A program made the position numbers and the translations under genes. Positions 16,612-26,134 of a stretch of 57,073 nt of DNA are shown piece after piece. The stretch comes from Ferruginibacter sp. (lineage in GTDB: Bacteria > Bacteroidota > Bacteroidia > Chitinophagales > Chitinophagaceae): contig JANXXM010000172.1 in assembly GCA_025350645.1 (NCBI GenBank), forward strand, positions 1 through 57,073. Reading direction: 5' to 3'. Each line of letters opens with the position of its first letter. The stretch's first letter is position 1. Under the pieces are notes generated by a model. The model was not told the DNA's origin, did not search any database, and was given only the letters and a program-made list of their open reading frames with translations.

Positions 16612-17448
16612 TTAAAATAATTTCGTTACCTCATAATCTTTATGTTTGCCTATTGCTACATACATAGCTTTTACTGCATCATAAGTTATACATGCTGCAT
16701 ACCGTGGCATGGCCATTACTTTATCTTTTCCTGCTTCTATATTTGTAAATGTTACGATCATTTGCTGTGTTCTTTCCAATATTTTTACCCCATTTATTTC
16801 TTTTAATATCTTACTACTGTTTATACCTTGTTCTTGTATTGATGCCATAGCCTCCTCATTTGCAGGGTATTGAATGGTGGCGATAATTAAAATGCTTTTT
16901 GGTAAATTATTTGTTGGGTTATAAGTAAGTATAATGGCATTATAGGGTTTATTGCTTGTATCATTTTTTACATGCGACTCAAAAGATATGCTACTCGTAT
17001 TTTTGTTTATATTTTTTTGGCTAAGCACATAGTTTTTTTGCAACAATTGTTGTATCTCCTTTACGCCTTTACCATCCACAGATGATGCCATTTGTTCCTG
17101 CTTGCGCCCCACAGGTATTTTACTTATCCATATCGTTCTTCTGGTATTACTTATTTGTACCATCAAGCTATCTTGTACATATACTTCATCAGTGCTGTTA
17201 TTACTGTACATTTCTGCTTCTTTTATATAGTAATCTCCTAATGTACTCATAGTATCTTCTGGTTGTAATATTACCGTAGCACTTAGTTTTGTAATGCTAG
17301 TATAATGCAAATACGGCTGCTTGGAAAATGACATTACTTGCGTGTAAGTCTTTACAAGTGCAGCAGTATCTAACACAACTTGTTGGCAAAATGATGCTAC
17401 TGGTAAAACCAATAATGTAAAAAACAATATCTTATTCTTTTTAATCAT
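16612..17448 (-). CDS. Exported protein of the RHS operon, unknown function
   Basis: The 278-residue product begins MIKKNKILFFTLLVLPVASFCQQ, a clear Sec signal peptide. The mature region is mostly predicted beta-strand with short helices, rich in Lys, Thr and Ile. I see no catalytic motif and no named domain. It sits between two giant surface-protein genes on the same strand, 135 bases after the 2489-residue gene and 105 bases before the RHS gene. It is therefore likely a periplasmic or outer-membrane accessory of the toxin system, for example a chaperone or assembly factor. That role is inferred from context. Confidence 0.65.
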   Translation of the reverse strand: MIKKNKILFFTLLVLPVASFCQQVVLDTAALVKTYTQVMSFSKQPYLHYTSITKLSATVILQPEDTMSTLGDYYIKEAEMYSNNSTDEVYVQDSLMVQISNTRRTIWISKIPVGRKQEQMASSVDGKGVKEIQQLLQKNYVLSQKNINKNTSSISFESHVKNDTSNKPYNAIILTYNPTNNLPKSILIIATIQYPANEEAMASIQEQGINSSKILKEINGVKILERTQQMIVTFTNIEAGKDKVMAMPRYAACITYDAVKAMYVAIGKHKDYEVTKLF

Positions 17449-17533
17449 AATAATGTTTAAAATAAAAATCTATTTCAACAAACCGTTAACCAATATATAA
17501 TTACAAACTACAATCAATTAGCTGCAACCCGAA

Positions 17534-17574
17534 ACTCCCAATACCTAATTCCCAATTCCTCATTCCCAATTCCT
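17534..17574. repeat. Three tandem 14-base units between operon genes
   Basis: ATTCCCAATTCCT occurs at 17548-17560 and 17562-17574, preceded by a degenerate copy ACTCCCAATACCT at 17534-17546, giving a 14-base period. It lies in the 135-base gap between the 2489-residue and 278-residue genes. A related C/A/T-rich repeat (TTCCTCATTC and similar) appears at about 32453-32490, so this may be a dispersed intergenic repeat family of the genome. Confidence 0.6.
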
Positions 17575-17583
17575 AAGAAACAC

Positions 17584-20500
17584 CTACTGTACATCCGTCA
17601 CTAACTTTTGCTTGGCACTCCTTGTTTCTTTTATTGTTTTTATCCCTTGTATTGTTTCTTTTTTTACTCTCACGAGTTGCCCCTCCTCATCGTATTCATA
17701 AAAACTTGCATAGTTGTTTTCATCAAGCTCTGCACTTAGCCTTAGCGTACGTGGGTCATATACATAACTTTTCATATTGGCATTAAAAGGGTGTATGCGT
17801 ATATCATCTACATACATAGGCGCAGTGTTGCTATTTATAAATCTAATTTCTGCTGTAGTTGCTCCAATAGGTATGGTAAATTCTCCTTCTATTTTTTGCC
17901 ATCCATCTATGATGTTTCCTGTGCGCTTAATGTTGTAATCAGGTCCATTAGTAGCCATTTGACTAATTAACTTTGCTCCATTTGCCCATATTTCAATATT
18001 GCTATTAGTATAGTCTGTTTTGGTGCATGGGATGAGACAATCTTCTCGCACCCATGCGGAAAATTGCATGCGTTTGCTGGGAATGAGACAAAAGTTTGGA
18101 TTGCGCATTGAGTCAGTAGTTACGATAGGCAAGGATTTTATACAACCATTTTGAGTAGACGTATTTTTATAAGATATTAAAGGTATATTCAGATCTATCT
18201 GATAATTGTAGGTAGTCAAACCTGGGCCGCATGGAAATCCACAGGAATTCCATTGAAAACCACCCCAACTCGCCCTAAGTTTGTATTTTCCAATTTGTAG
18301 GCACACATCTTTAGATTCATTTGCAAAATACTCACCACCGTTTGTTGAACTTAAAAATGAAATGGGTATTTGAGGCACAGTCATTTGAGTTTCTATTGAA
18401 GAAATTTCCCACTTATAATTGGAGGTTCCGCTATTGGGAAAATCGGATCTTGCATGGTAAAGCGAAGACACACGATAAATACCAGAATTAATAACTTCAA
18501 AATATTGTTCTGTTGAGTAATTAAAAGAACCGTAAGTTCCTGGAGTTGAGATGTTAATGCCTTGATAGCTATTCATTCCAAAGTTACTAAATAATGGATA
18601 TTGGATAGTGTTGTTTTGTATTGGAGATGGAGCAGATTCTATTATAAAATTTCCACCGGGAACCATTAGAGTTTTTGATGTATCATTTGTTATATTAAAA
18701 TTATATTGATCGATATTCTTATTTGCAATTTTTAAAGTTTCTATACTTGCAACATTGGCGTTTATTTTTAAAGCACCAGCCCCACTATGGCCATTCATAA
18801 TAGAATTTGGATAAACAATAACAGCATCATTGGCCTGTAAAAAAGAAACATATTTATTATTTAGGCAGCTATCTTGCACACCCGTATTTATTCGTTCTTT
18901 GTAATTAAAATCTTCAAACCCTTCTGCAAAACTTTCTCCATACCTAGCATTTTGTGTCATTGCAACAGGCATGTTTTTAAAGAACCCATATTGCGCCGCA
19001 GTATATCGGTTCAATGCATCTTTGGTTTCCAACTCTTGCCCTTTACTATTTACTTTGGTAAGTTCGCTATTCCATACCCATTTGGTATTTGTTTCGTTTG
19101 GTATTAAATTATTACTGGTATTAAAATTCCAATAGTTAGCAAAGCTTTGTAAATACCCGTTTTTGCGTATGGTTGTGGTTATACTAGGGTCAGTCTCATT
19201 TCTATCGCCATAATAAGTATAACTGCGATATGGTTTATAATTTCCTAAAAGACCTTTTACGTAAGGGTTTATACTTTTTTCGAGGTAACCACTACAGTCT
19301 TCTACTTCTAATTTTGTACATTCATTACCTATACCAAAAAATATATCATCAATTGCAAAATCATTCCCACCTACCAAAGTATTTAAATCAAATAAAGTTA
19401 GCTGAGCGGTAGTATTATTTTGAGAATTCCAGGTATATGACTTTTGTGTCCACATACATGTAGTACTTGATAATTGAAGAGATGTACCAAGCGTAATATT
19501 ATTTATTTGTACAGCAATATTAGAAGGATTTGCATTGTATAAAGAATTTGCCCAGAATGATATTGTGTATGTTGTATTTGGAATCACATTTACAGTTTGA
19601 GAGCAAATTTGTGAGGCAGATGAAAAAGGTGCTGCAGTTGATCCATTTACAATTAGCAAGTTTCCGTTACCTGTAGTATGATCAGAACAATTTAAAAAAC
19701 TTGGATTCCAACTATTAGGATTAGTTCTAACAGTTAATTCACCAGAAATTGTATTAGAAGTATTATTATAAAAATATCCTGTATTAAAATTGGTCAATCC
19801 ATATGTGAAATTTCCATTTGCAATTAAATTGATTCCGTCAATAGTTTTATATCTCTTAAACACATCTGCATCTGTTTGCCATTTTTCTTTAAACGCCATG
19901 GCAGCTGCACTCACAATGTTAGCTGTATTATTTATTTGCAACACACCATTCTGTATAGGGTTTTGCATAGCTGTTGCGGTGCTTACCGTTAGTACTACAT
20001 TGTTTCTTTTACCACTTCTTACGATGGTAATATCTGCACTACTCATAGTGTATAGTCTGCCAATACTATCCATAAACAATAAATCTTTTACGGGTACTGT
20101 AAGGGCAGTTGTATTTTTATTTTTATCAAAAGCCCAAAGTTTGTATACAGGGGTAGATACGGCTACACAAGTACTACTGCTGCCAGATTGTTTGGTTACA
20201 TAGAGTTCGTCTCCACTTTCAAAAGCTTCGTCTTGTGTAGCTTGTGGCAAAGATATTTTTCCACTATTAAAACTTACACCTGTAAAACTTCTACCTATGT
20301 TTTTATATGCTAATCCTAAGCCACTATATGCCCAGTGTGCAGGGTAGCTTACATTATAAATAGGATCGTTAAATTCATTAGCAGTTTTTGTTACGAGTGG
20401 TGTTCCTGTTTCTGCGTCGTAGGCTGTAGTTTTTGTGCTTACTATACTGCCCTTATCCATTACTATTACACTATCATCTATAGCATGATAGTTTATTAGT

Positions 20501-23500
20501 TTTGTACAGGTAACGGCTCTGTAGGTATTTTCTACATATGTTTTTAAGGGGAAATAGGTAGGTACTGATAAAGGGTATGCAAATGGGGGAAGGGGGATCG
20601 GTATTAAAAATATATCAACCTGCCCTTGTCCATTAAGCCCATTACTTTTCACGCTAAACTCTCTCACATCTGTCATCAATTCCATATCCACTCCCATCAT
20701 CCCTGCACTTACAGCACCTGATTGGTTATTATAAATAAAGTCCACCTTATCGTTTAGCCCATTTTTGCCAGTATTTTTATAGGTATGATAGGATGCAGAT
20801 AAGGGAGTATTTTCATCACTTTCGCTGTAGGCGATTTGAGATTTCATTTTACCATGCATATCATTCGTTTCTACTAAAAAGCCTTGCGAGATTGTTCGTC
20901 TATTTATAATTTCTTTATAGAAAAAAGAAAGAAATGGATTCTTTTTATAGTCCACACTATTCATAGGCGTAAAAGAAGAATAAGAGGGATAATCTTTTGC
21001 GGTGTAAAATTCTGTTACCTGTTTTCCAATACCTGATCTTACTGTAGAGTCACCATGTGTTCCCTTTCTGTGTATAGACCGAACAGTCACTTTGCTATAC
21101 ACCACATTAGGTGATGGATATAACCCTTCGAGCATAGGCATTTCTATGGCGCCATATTGTGCAGATGCTAATGGCATCTGATTGCTAAAACTTAAAATCT
21201 CCCTAAAGGGGTTTTCTTCACTTCCTATTCCGGGTTCATAACTGGCAACTCCACTGCTGATAATGGAAGGAACGCCATTGATGTTTTCAGTGGTACTATA
21301 CTCATAATCCTGTCCATAAACAGATACATATTGCCCTTTCATTTTATCCCAGTTATCTCTTACTCTTACGCTTTTTACTCTTACACCACCGCCATATTTC
21401 GTTTTAGTAGGGCTAGCTAGTCTTATGAATGAGTTTGCTAAAGAAATATCTCTCCCTTTTGGCGCAGAACGCATCTGTTGATTTACATCTTTAAACGCAT
21501 TTTTAAGATTATTTAGCATAGCTCCAGCAACTTGTACAAATGCTGCTACGCCATCTACATCTACATCATACCCTTCAAAAGCCTGCCCAGGTATATTTTC
21601 TGTTAAAAAACCAAGAGATCCAGTAACTAATGGGCTTCCATCAGTCGTTTTCAAATGCACATACATATAATTCGCACTATTTGGGCATACACCATAATCA
21701 TCATACTCAGGATATACAGTCAATGGTTCTAAACCTTTTGGCATGTATACTTGGAGCTTTAGTGCCAATTGCAATTTGCCGTTTACCTGGTTCATACCAT
21801 CTAAGTATTTGGCATATATTTCTTGCCTTTGTTTGTCAGGGGCTGTGGAAATTAAAGGTTGTTTTAATTGTATGTATACAAAATTATTATCGTAAGCACT
21901 ATTTGTACCGCTGTACATATTTGAATTGGCAGAAAAGTTGGTGCTGTTTCCTAAGCCTGCAATACTCATCATATTGCATGCTCTTCTATTTTGTACGTAG
22001 CCGTAATCATCTGCTTCATATTGTACTTCCATTTGGCCACCTGATGGTAACAGTATTTTTTTCAGGCTCCATGCACATGCATAGCTATCGTCTTTTGCCT
22101 TGTCGTTGTTGCCATTGAGCGTGTAGGGGTAGTCTAAATTACTAAGCCCTGATATGTTGTTTGCTGCACCCAACGAATCTAATGCAGGTTTGTAGGTACC
22201 CCATCTGTCTGAAGCATTGTAACTATAGCTGGGATTGTCATTTTGAGAAGTGATATTTCCATAATTAAATACATATTTATCCTTGTTAGACTTTGGCTGG
22301 CCATTGTAAGAAAAATAGATAGATTTTAAAGTAAGTTTTCCGCCGCTTGCATTATCGGGTGTTCCATTACAAAGCGAATAGTCATAATTAAATACCACGG
22401 ACTTTATAGGCTTGGCATTGGCATAGCCCTTTGTTTTAATTTCAGATTTTGTATAAAGATCGATTTGTGCCAATCTTTTATTAGCATTTTCATTGGCATT
22501 TATGGTTCCATCTAAATCACTGTTTACCCCTTTTGCATCATTGCGTATTGCTGTTTTAAAAATAGCAATCATTGATTTTGATTCAATGGTACTTAAATAC
22601 CAAACTTCTCTTTCCCCGCTACTAATGGTAGCTTTATTATCTTTCTTTTCCGTACGAATACCATCATTAAAATGTGCTATCCTAGCAGCAGTGTTGTTTC
22701 GAGGCGTTCGCCATTTGTGGTTCATGTCAGATTTGTTGTAGCCAAATTTAACTGCACTCCCAAGGTCATCTTCTGTGATTCCATCATTGCTAACATCTAC
22801 ATAGTCCGGAGACAACAAACCCGTCAGCAAAAAAGACGAGGCGTATCCGGGCGTTTCCTGTGTTTGAACAAATCCATCAAGCCTGGCTTTATTACCCATA
22901 TGTTCTGAGTATATAGTGGGCTCAGAGACCGTATAGCTTACTAAATTATTGTTAGCATTGGTAGGCAAAGCGTCTACAGAAAAGGTAAAATCTTTTTGCC
23001 TGATACTATAAACTGGTAAGCCATACACATACCGCATACCATTTTGTTCCAACACATCAATCTCAGAAATATGATGTGATTTTTTCATGTTATCTATTCT
23101 AGGAAGCGGTATTTTTATTAAATTATTTGATCCGTCAAAGTTGCCTGGGGTGTTGATGATAGATTTATCTAAACCAATATTTGATGCGTCAAATGCATTA
23201 AGCATGGTGATAACCTGCGTACGTTTGTCTCGATTAGGTAAGGAAATAGTATTGTTGATTGGTAAAGCAGCTCCTTTTGTAGTAATAGTTCTTTTATCAA
23301 ATTGTTCCAACAAGGGCTCTATGGTTGGCGTAACTGAACTACCGCCTATCTTAAAGCGCACCAAGTTATCTCCTCCTATTGTATTTATTAAGTCTGTATT
23401 CGAAACCGTAGATTCTCCCGGGTTTTTAAAATATACGTTTTCGAAAGAACTGTTGTTTTGTTTAGGCTTAAAAGCTAAGGTTTGCTTAAGCTTATTATTC

Positions 23501-25053
23501 CCATCTTCCCACCCACCTACTCTTGTAGGCGTTTTTATTACGTTTACGTTTACACCATAATGAAATAATGGTGCGATATCAACTCCTACAGATACGTTTT
23601 TTTCTTTTGATGTGGTAACATTATCTCTCACAAAACCCATGTCGCCTCTGTATGCCCTAATAGATCCACCTGTACCTTCTCCCTGTATAGAAAAAACATC
23701 ATAATTATATTGAGGAGCGGAGATAATGGGTGTATTGGGTGTCACCTCGGCATCGCCTAGCCTATTAAAATCCATTACAGCATTGGTATTATTCATTGCA
23801 TTCTCAGAATATATATAACCTACTATTGGTTTATACATTGTTTTAAACTCGTCGGGTACCACAGATTCTGAGTAATACCCTTGTGCTGTTCCTGAGCCTC
23901 TAATTCCCCAGAAGCTACCTCCTAGTTCTACCTGGCCTGAGTAATTGGTATTTTGCATAGGCATCCTAAGAGCCGGCAAATAACTTGGTTTTGCAAAAGT
24001 GATTGTTGTGCTACCTGATAATTTAGTATATCGATTTAAAGTACTTGAAGCTGCGGCTCCATAAGGTTTATCTTTAAGGATATTTGAACTATATTTTACT
24101 TCTCCTGTTATATTTAAATCCTTTATACCCGTTCTTGAATTATAACTGGTGCTCAAACCTACCCCTCCCTGTACTCGACCATAGCCTAGTGCAATATTTG
24201 CATTTAAAGAGGGAGAAAATGTTAAGCCTGATCTTGAACTTAACTTAGCACCTAAAGCAGCTGTTAACCCAAGACTAGTTGGCGCTGATTTCTCTCCTTT
24301 AACATTCTCAGCGGTAGATATGGAAAGCGATACTTTGTTTCCTAGCTCTAATGCAGGACCCAAATAGTTATTATATGAAAATCCAATTGATGCCCCAAGT
24401 GCTACTGATAAATCGGGTTTTTTTAATCCAATAAATTCTACATCTGCACCTAGCTCACCACCCCAAGTTCGATTTGGCTTTATATTTTGTTCTTGTTTGA
24501 GTGAATCTGTTCCATTAAAATCATCTGGCACTCCACGCATGTTTCTATTTACAGTACCTGGGTTTATATTCCACCCAAGCCCTACCCAGCTTGCTTCTTG
24601 CTCCATCGTAACACCGCCTGAATAAAATAAATTTACAGGGTAACCTCCTACATCTAACAACGGAACACTATATGAAAAATCACCTGTAGCCAGATTTACC
24701 AAATTATTAGAGCCAACTGCTTTAAAAGAAGATGCTTCTGGTGCAGAAGGTCCACCAATATTTAGTTTCTGAGAAGCCAGTGGTATGCTTGGCATTTTTA
24801 GAGTGAGTTTATTTATTTTATGGTTTAGTATTTTTGTTGGATATCTAATTTTATTTAACACATTCAAAGTATTATTAGGATTTGAAAACTTTGAATCCTT
24901 CTGAAAACTGGTAATGTTGTAGCTTTTAGAAACATTATTTATTCCATTTTTCATTCCCATAGACATAGCTGGCCACAATAATTGACAATAAAAAATTATT
25001 AGCATCATCCACGCAGAGTGGCTTTTATATTTATTCGATAATGATTGTATCAT
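17584..25053 (-). CDS. Giant SpvB/RHS-related surface protein with jelly-roll modules
   Basis: The 2489-residue protein has an N-terminal hydrophobic export segment (about 14-34). Next is an SpvB/TcdB-like opening (NLVNLATGDFSYSVPLLDVGG near residue 115, then SWVGLGWNINPG), the region that starts the beta-propeller/cage half of Tc toxin B components. A Gly/Ser-rich strand-forming part covers about 200-420 and many strand repeats follow. Two carbohydrate-binding or galactose-binding-like jelly rolls appear at about 1740-1910 (NLIANGNFTYG...FAIDDIFFG) and 2330-2430 (...APMYVDDIRIHPF). The C-terminus has the RHS-type ending YVYDPRTLRLSAELDENNYA then FYEYDEEGQL. In Tc toxins, a B and a C (RHS) component form a closed cage. 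Here the SpvB-like and RHS-like giants are separate genes in one operon, so partnering is plausible but inferred. Confidence 0.75.
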   Translation of the reverse strand: MIQSLSNKYKSHSAWMMLIIFYCQLLWPAMSMGMKNGINNVSKSYNITSFQKDSKFSNPNNTLNVLNKIRYPTKILNHKINKLTLKMPSIPLASQKLNIGGPSAPEASSFKAVGSNNLVNLATGDFSYSVPLLDVGGYPVNLFYSGGVTMEQEASWVGLGWNINPGTVNRNMRGVPDDFNGTDSLKQEQNIKPNRTWGGELGADVEFIGLKKPDLSVALGASIGFSYNNYLGPALELGNKVSLSISTAENVKGEKSAPTSLGLTAALGAKLSSRSGLTFSPSLNANIALGYGRVQGGVGLSTSYNSRTGIKDLNITGEVKYSSNILKDKPYGAAASSTLNRYTKLSGSTTITFAKPSYLPALRMPMQNTNYSGQVELGGSFWGIRGSGTAQGYYSESVVPDEFKTMYKPIVGYIYSENAMNNTNAVMDFNRLGDAEVTPNTPIISAPQYNYDVFSIQGEGTGGSIRAYRGDMGFVRDNVTTSKEKNVSVGVDIAPLFHYGVNVNVIKTPTRVGGWEDGNNKLKQTLAFKPKQNNSSFENVYFKNPGESTVSNTDLINTIGGDNLVRFKIGGSSVTPTIEPLLEQFDKRTITTKGAALPINNTISLPNRDKRTQVITMLNAFDASNIGLDKSIINTPGNFDGSNNLIKIPLPRIDNMKKSHHISEIDVLEQNGMRYVYGLPVYSIRQKDFTFSVDALPTNANNNLVSYTVSEPTIYSEHMGNKARLDGFVQTQETPGYASSFLLTGLLSPDYVDVSNDGITEDDLGSAVKFGYNKSDMNHKWRTPRNNTAARIAHFNDGIRTEKKDNKATISSGEREVWYLSTIESKSMIAIFKTAIRNDAKGVNSDLDGTINANENANKRLAQIDLYTKSEIKTKGYANAKPIKSVVFNYDYSLCNGTPDNASGGKLTLKSIYFSYNGQPKSNKDKYVFNYGNITSQNDNPSYSYNASDRWGTYKPALDSLGAANNISGLSNLDYPYTLNGNNDKAKDDSYACAWSLKKILLPSGGQMEVQYEADDYGYVQNRRACNMMSIAGLGNSTNFSANSNMYSGTNSAYDNNFVYIQLKQPLISTAPDKQRQEIYAKYLDGMNQVNGKLQLALKLQVYMPKGLEPLTVYPEYDDYGVCPNSANYMYVHLKTTDGSPLVTGSLGFLTENIPGQAFEGYDVDVDGVAAFVQVAGAMLNNLKNAFKDVNQQMRSAPKGRDISLANSFIRLASPTKTKYGGGVRVKSVRVRDNWDKMKGQYVSVYGQDYEYSTTENINGVPSIISSGVASYEPGIGSEENPFREILSFSNQMPLASAQYGAIEMPMLEGLYPSPNVVYSKVTVRSIHRKGTHGDSTVRSGIGKQVTEFYTAKDYPSYSSFTPMNSVDYKKNPFLSFFYKEIINRRTISQGFLVETNDMHGKMKSQIAYSESDENTPLSASYHTYKNTGKNGLNDKVDFIYNNQSGAVSAGMMGVDMELMTDVREFSVKSNGLNGQGQVDIFLIPIPLPPFAYPLSVPTYFPLKTYVENTYRAVTCTKLINYHAIDDSVIVMDKGSIVSTKTTAYDAETGTPLVTKTANEFNDPIYNVSYPAHWAYSGLGLAYKNIGRSFTGVSFNSGKISLPQATQDEAFESGDELYVTKQSGSSSTCVAVSTPVYKLWAFDKNKNTTALTVPVKDLLFMDSIGRLYTMSSADITIVRSGKRNNVVLTVSTATAMQNPIQNGVLQINNTANIVSAAAMAFKEKWQTDADVFKRYKTIDGINLIANGNFTYGLTNFNTGYFYNNTSNTISGELTVRTNPNSWNPSFLNCSDHTTGNGNLLIVNGSTAAPFSSASQICSQTVNVIPNTTYTISFWANSLYNANPSNIAVQINNITLGTSLQLSSTTCMWTQKSYTWNSQNNTTAQLTLFDLNTLVGGNDFAIDDIFFGIGNECTKLEVEDCSGYLEKSINPYVKGLLGNYKPYRSYTYYGDRNETDPSITTTIRKNGYLQSFANYWNFNTSNNLIPNETNTKWVWNSELTKVNSKGQELETKDALNRYTAAQYGFFKNMPVAMTQNARYGESFAEGFEDFNYKERINTGVQDSCLNNKYVSFLQANDAVIVYPNSIMNGHSGAGALKINANVASIETLKIANKNIDQYNFNITNDTSKTLMVPGGNFIIESAPSPIQNNTIQYPLFSNFGMNSYQGINISTPGTYGSFNYSTEQYFEVINSGIYRVSSLYHARSDFPNSGTSNYKWEISSIETQMTVPQIPISFLSSTNGGEYFANESKDVCLQIGKYKLRASWGGFQWNSCGFPCGPGLTTYNYQIDLNIPLISYKNTSTQNGCIKSLPIVTTDSMRNPNFCLIPSKRMQFSAWVREDCLIPCTKTDYTNSNIEIWANGAKLISQMATNGPDYNIKRTGNIIDGWQKIEGEFTIPIGATTAEIRFINSNTAPMYVDDIRIHPFNANMKSYVYDPRTLRLSAELDENNYASFYEYDEEGQLVRVKKETIQGIKTIKETRSAKQKLVTDVQ

Positions 25054-25064
25054 ACGTTATACGC

Positions 25065-26132
25065 TTATTTTTTATTAATATTAAATATCAAGATATGTCC
25101 TTTATTTTCTAAATCTACGAGTGTACATTTATACAATTTATTTTGCTGAAAATTAATATTGAGATCTAAGTCAAAATAATTATCTCCTGTTACAACCTGT
25201 TTCGTTATTTTCTTTTTTACATTTCCGTTTTCGTCACTAAGTAGAAAAATACCCGAGTATGGTATATCTCTGGAATAATATCTAATATGCAAAATTTCGC
25301 TTGTTATTCTATATGTTCCTACGAAATTATCTGTTAGTAAAAAATATGTATCATCTAAGAATGCTGTGGGTTTTTCTGTAGCTTTTACCTTAAACGTCCA
25401 TACATCTGTTTTAGCAGCGTAACTCAATCCATTTTTTGCAATTACTTGCCATGCGTATGTTTTACCGGTATCTAGTTTTTTAAAACTGCTTGCATACGTT
25501 TCGTAAGGTTGGTTTATGTTGGTTCTGCTATAAACGGGAGTGTTATATTGTATAGCTTCGGTGGTATTTTGCCCAGATAATAATTCGGTTATTAATAAAT
25601 CGTAACTAAGGTTATTAAACATATCAAAGGGAGCCGGCGGCATCCAACTAAACTGTGGGAAAGGAGTCTGAATATAAGATTTATCAGCAGGAGTATTTAA
25701 TAGCGGAGGACTTAACGGGTCTATATTTATATTTATACAATCCTCTCCTAAAAGATCTTGCCCTTCATCATTTTTCACTATCCTGTAACAAGCTATATAA
25801 TTTCCCATTGGTATGTTTGTCCTTGATAATTCTTGCACATTATAATTATACAAAATAGGCTGTATATCTTTAACACTTATAATTTTTACACCTTTACTTA
25901 TTAGGATGTTTCCTGTGCTTGCGGATAACACAATTTGCCCTGTTACGGCATCTTGCAAATTCATTTTTATACTCACATCTATCACATCTGCTTTATTGTT
26001 TGTTATTACCAGATTCCAAAGTTGGTCTTTTTGTACCAACCCTGCTGGCGGTAATTGAGCATTAATAGTTACCTGTGCTTTTGTAAAAAAAGGAGCTGTA
26101 CATAATGCTAAAAAAAGTATTTTCTTTATCAT
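25065..26132 (-). CDS. Exported Ig/Fn3-like protein of the RHS operon
   Basis: The start at ATG 26132 gives MIKKILFLALCTAPFFTKAQ, a standard signal peptide, and begins three bases after the upstream stop. An ATG further upstream (26153) would add seven residues and overlap that gene. The roughly 355-residue protein has strand-rich N-terminal and central regions. The segment around residues 150-250 (SPPLLNTPADKSY, FSWMPP, LDTGKTYAWQVIAKNG, WTFKV) looks like an Fn3-type fold, and a C-terminal beta-rich part follows. Proteins of this type are secreted in Bacteroidota and often pair with large surface proteins. It is 11 bases ahead of the 2489-residue gene. A role in binding or assembling the giants at the surface is inferred. 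Confidence 0.65.
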   Translation of the reverse strand: MIKKILFLALCTAPFFTKAQVTINAQLPPAGLVQKDQLWNLVITNNKADVIDVSIKMNLQDAVTGQIVLSASTGNILISKGVKIISVKDIQPILYNYNVQELSRTNIPMGNYIACYRIVKNDEGQDLLGEDCININIDPLSPPLLNTPADKSYIQTPFPQFSWMPPAPFDMFNNLSYDLLITELLSGQNTTEAIQYNTPVYSRTNINQPYETYASSFKKLDTGKTYAWQVIAKNGLSYAAKTDVWTFKVKATEKPTAFLDDTYFLLTDNFVGTYRITSEILHIRYYSRDIPYSGIFLLSDENGNVKKKITKQVVTGDNYFDLDLNINFQQNKLYKCTLVDLENKGHILIFNINKK

Positions 26133-26134
26133 AA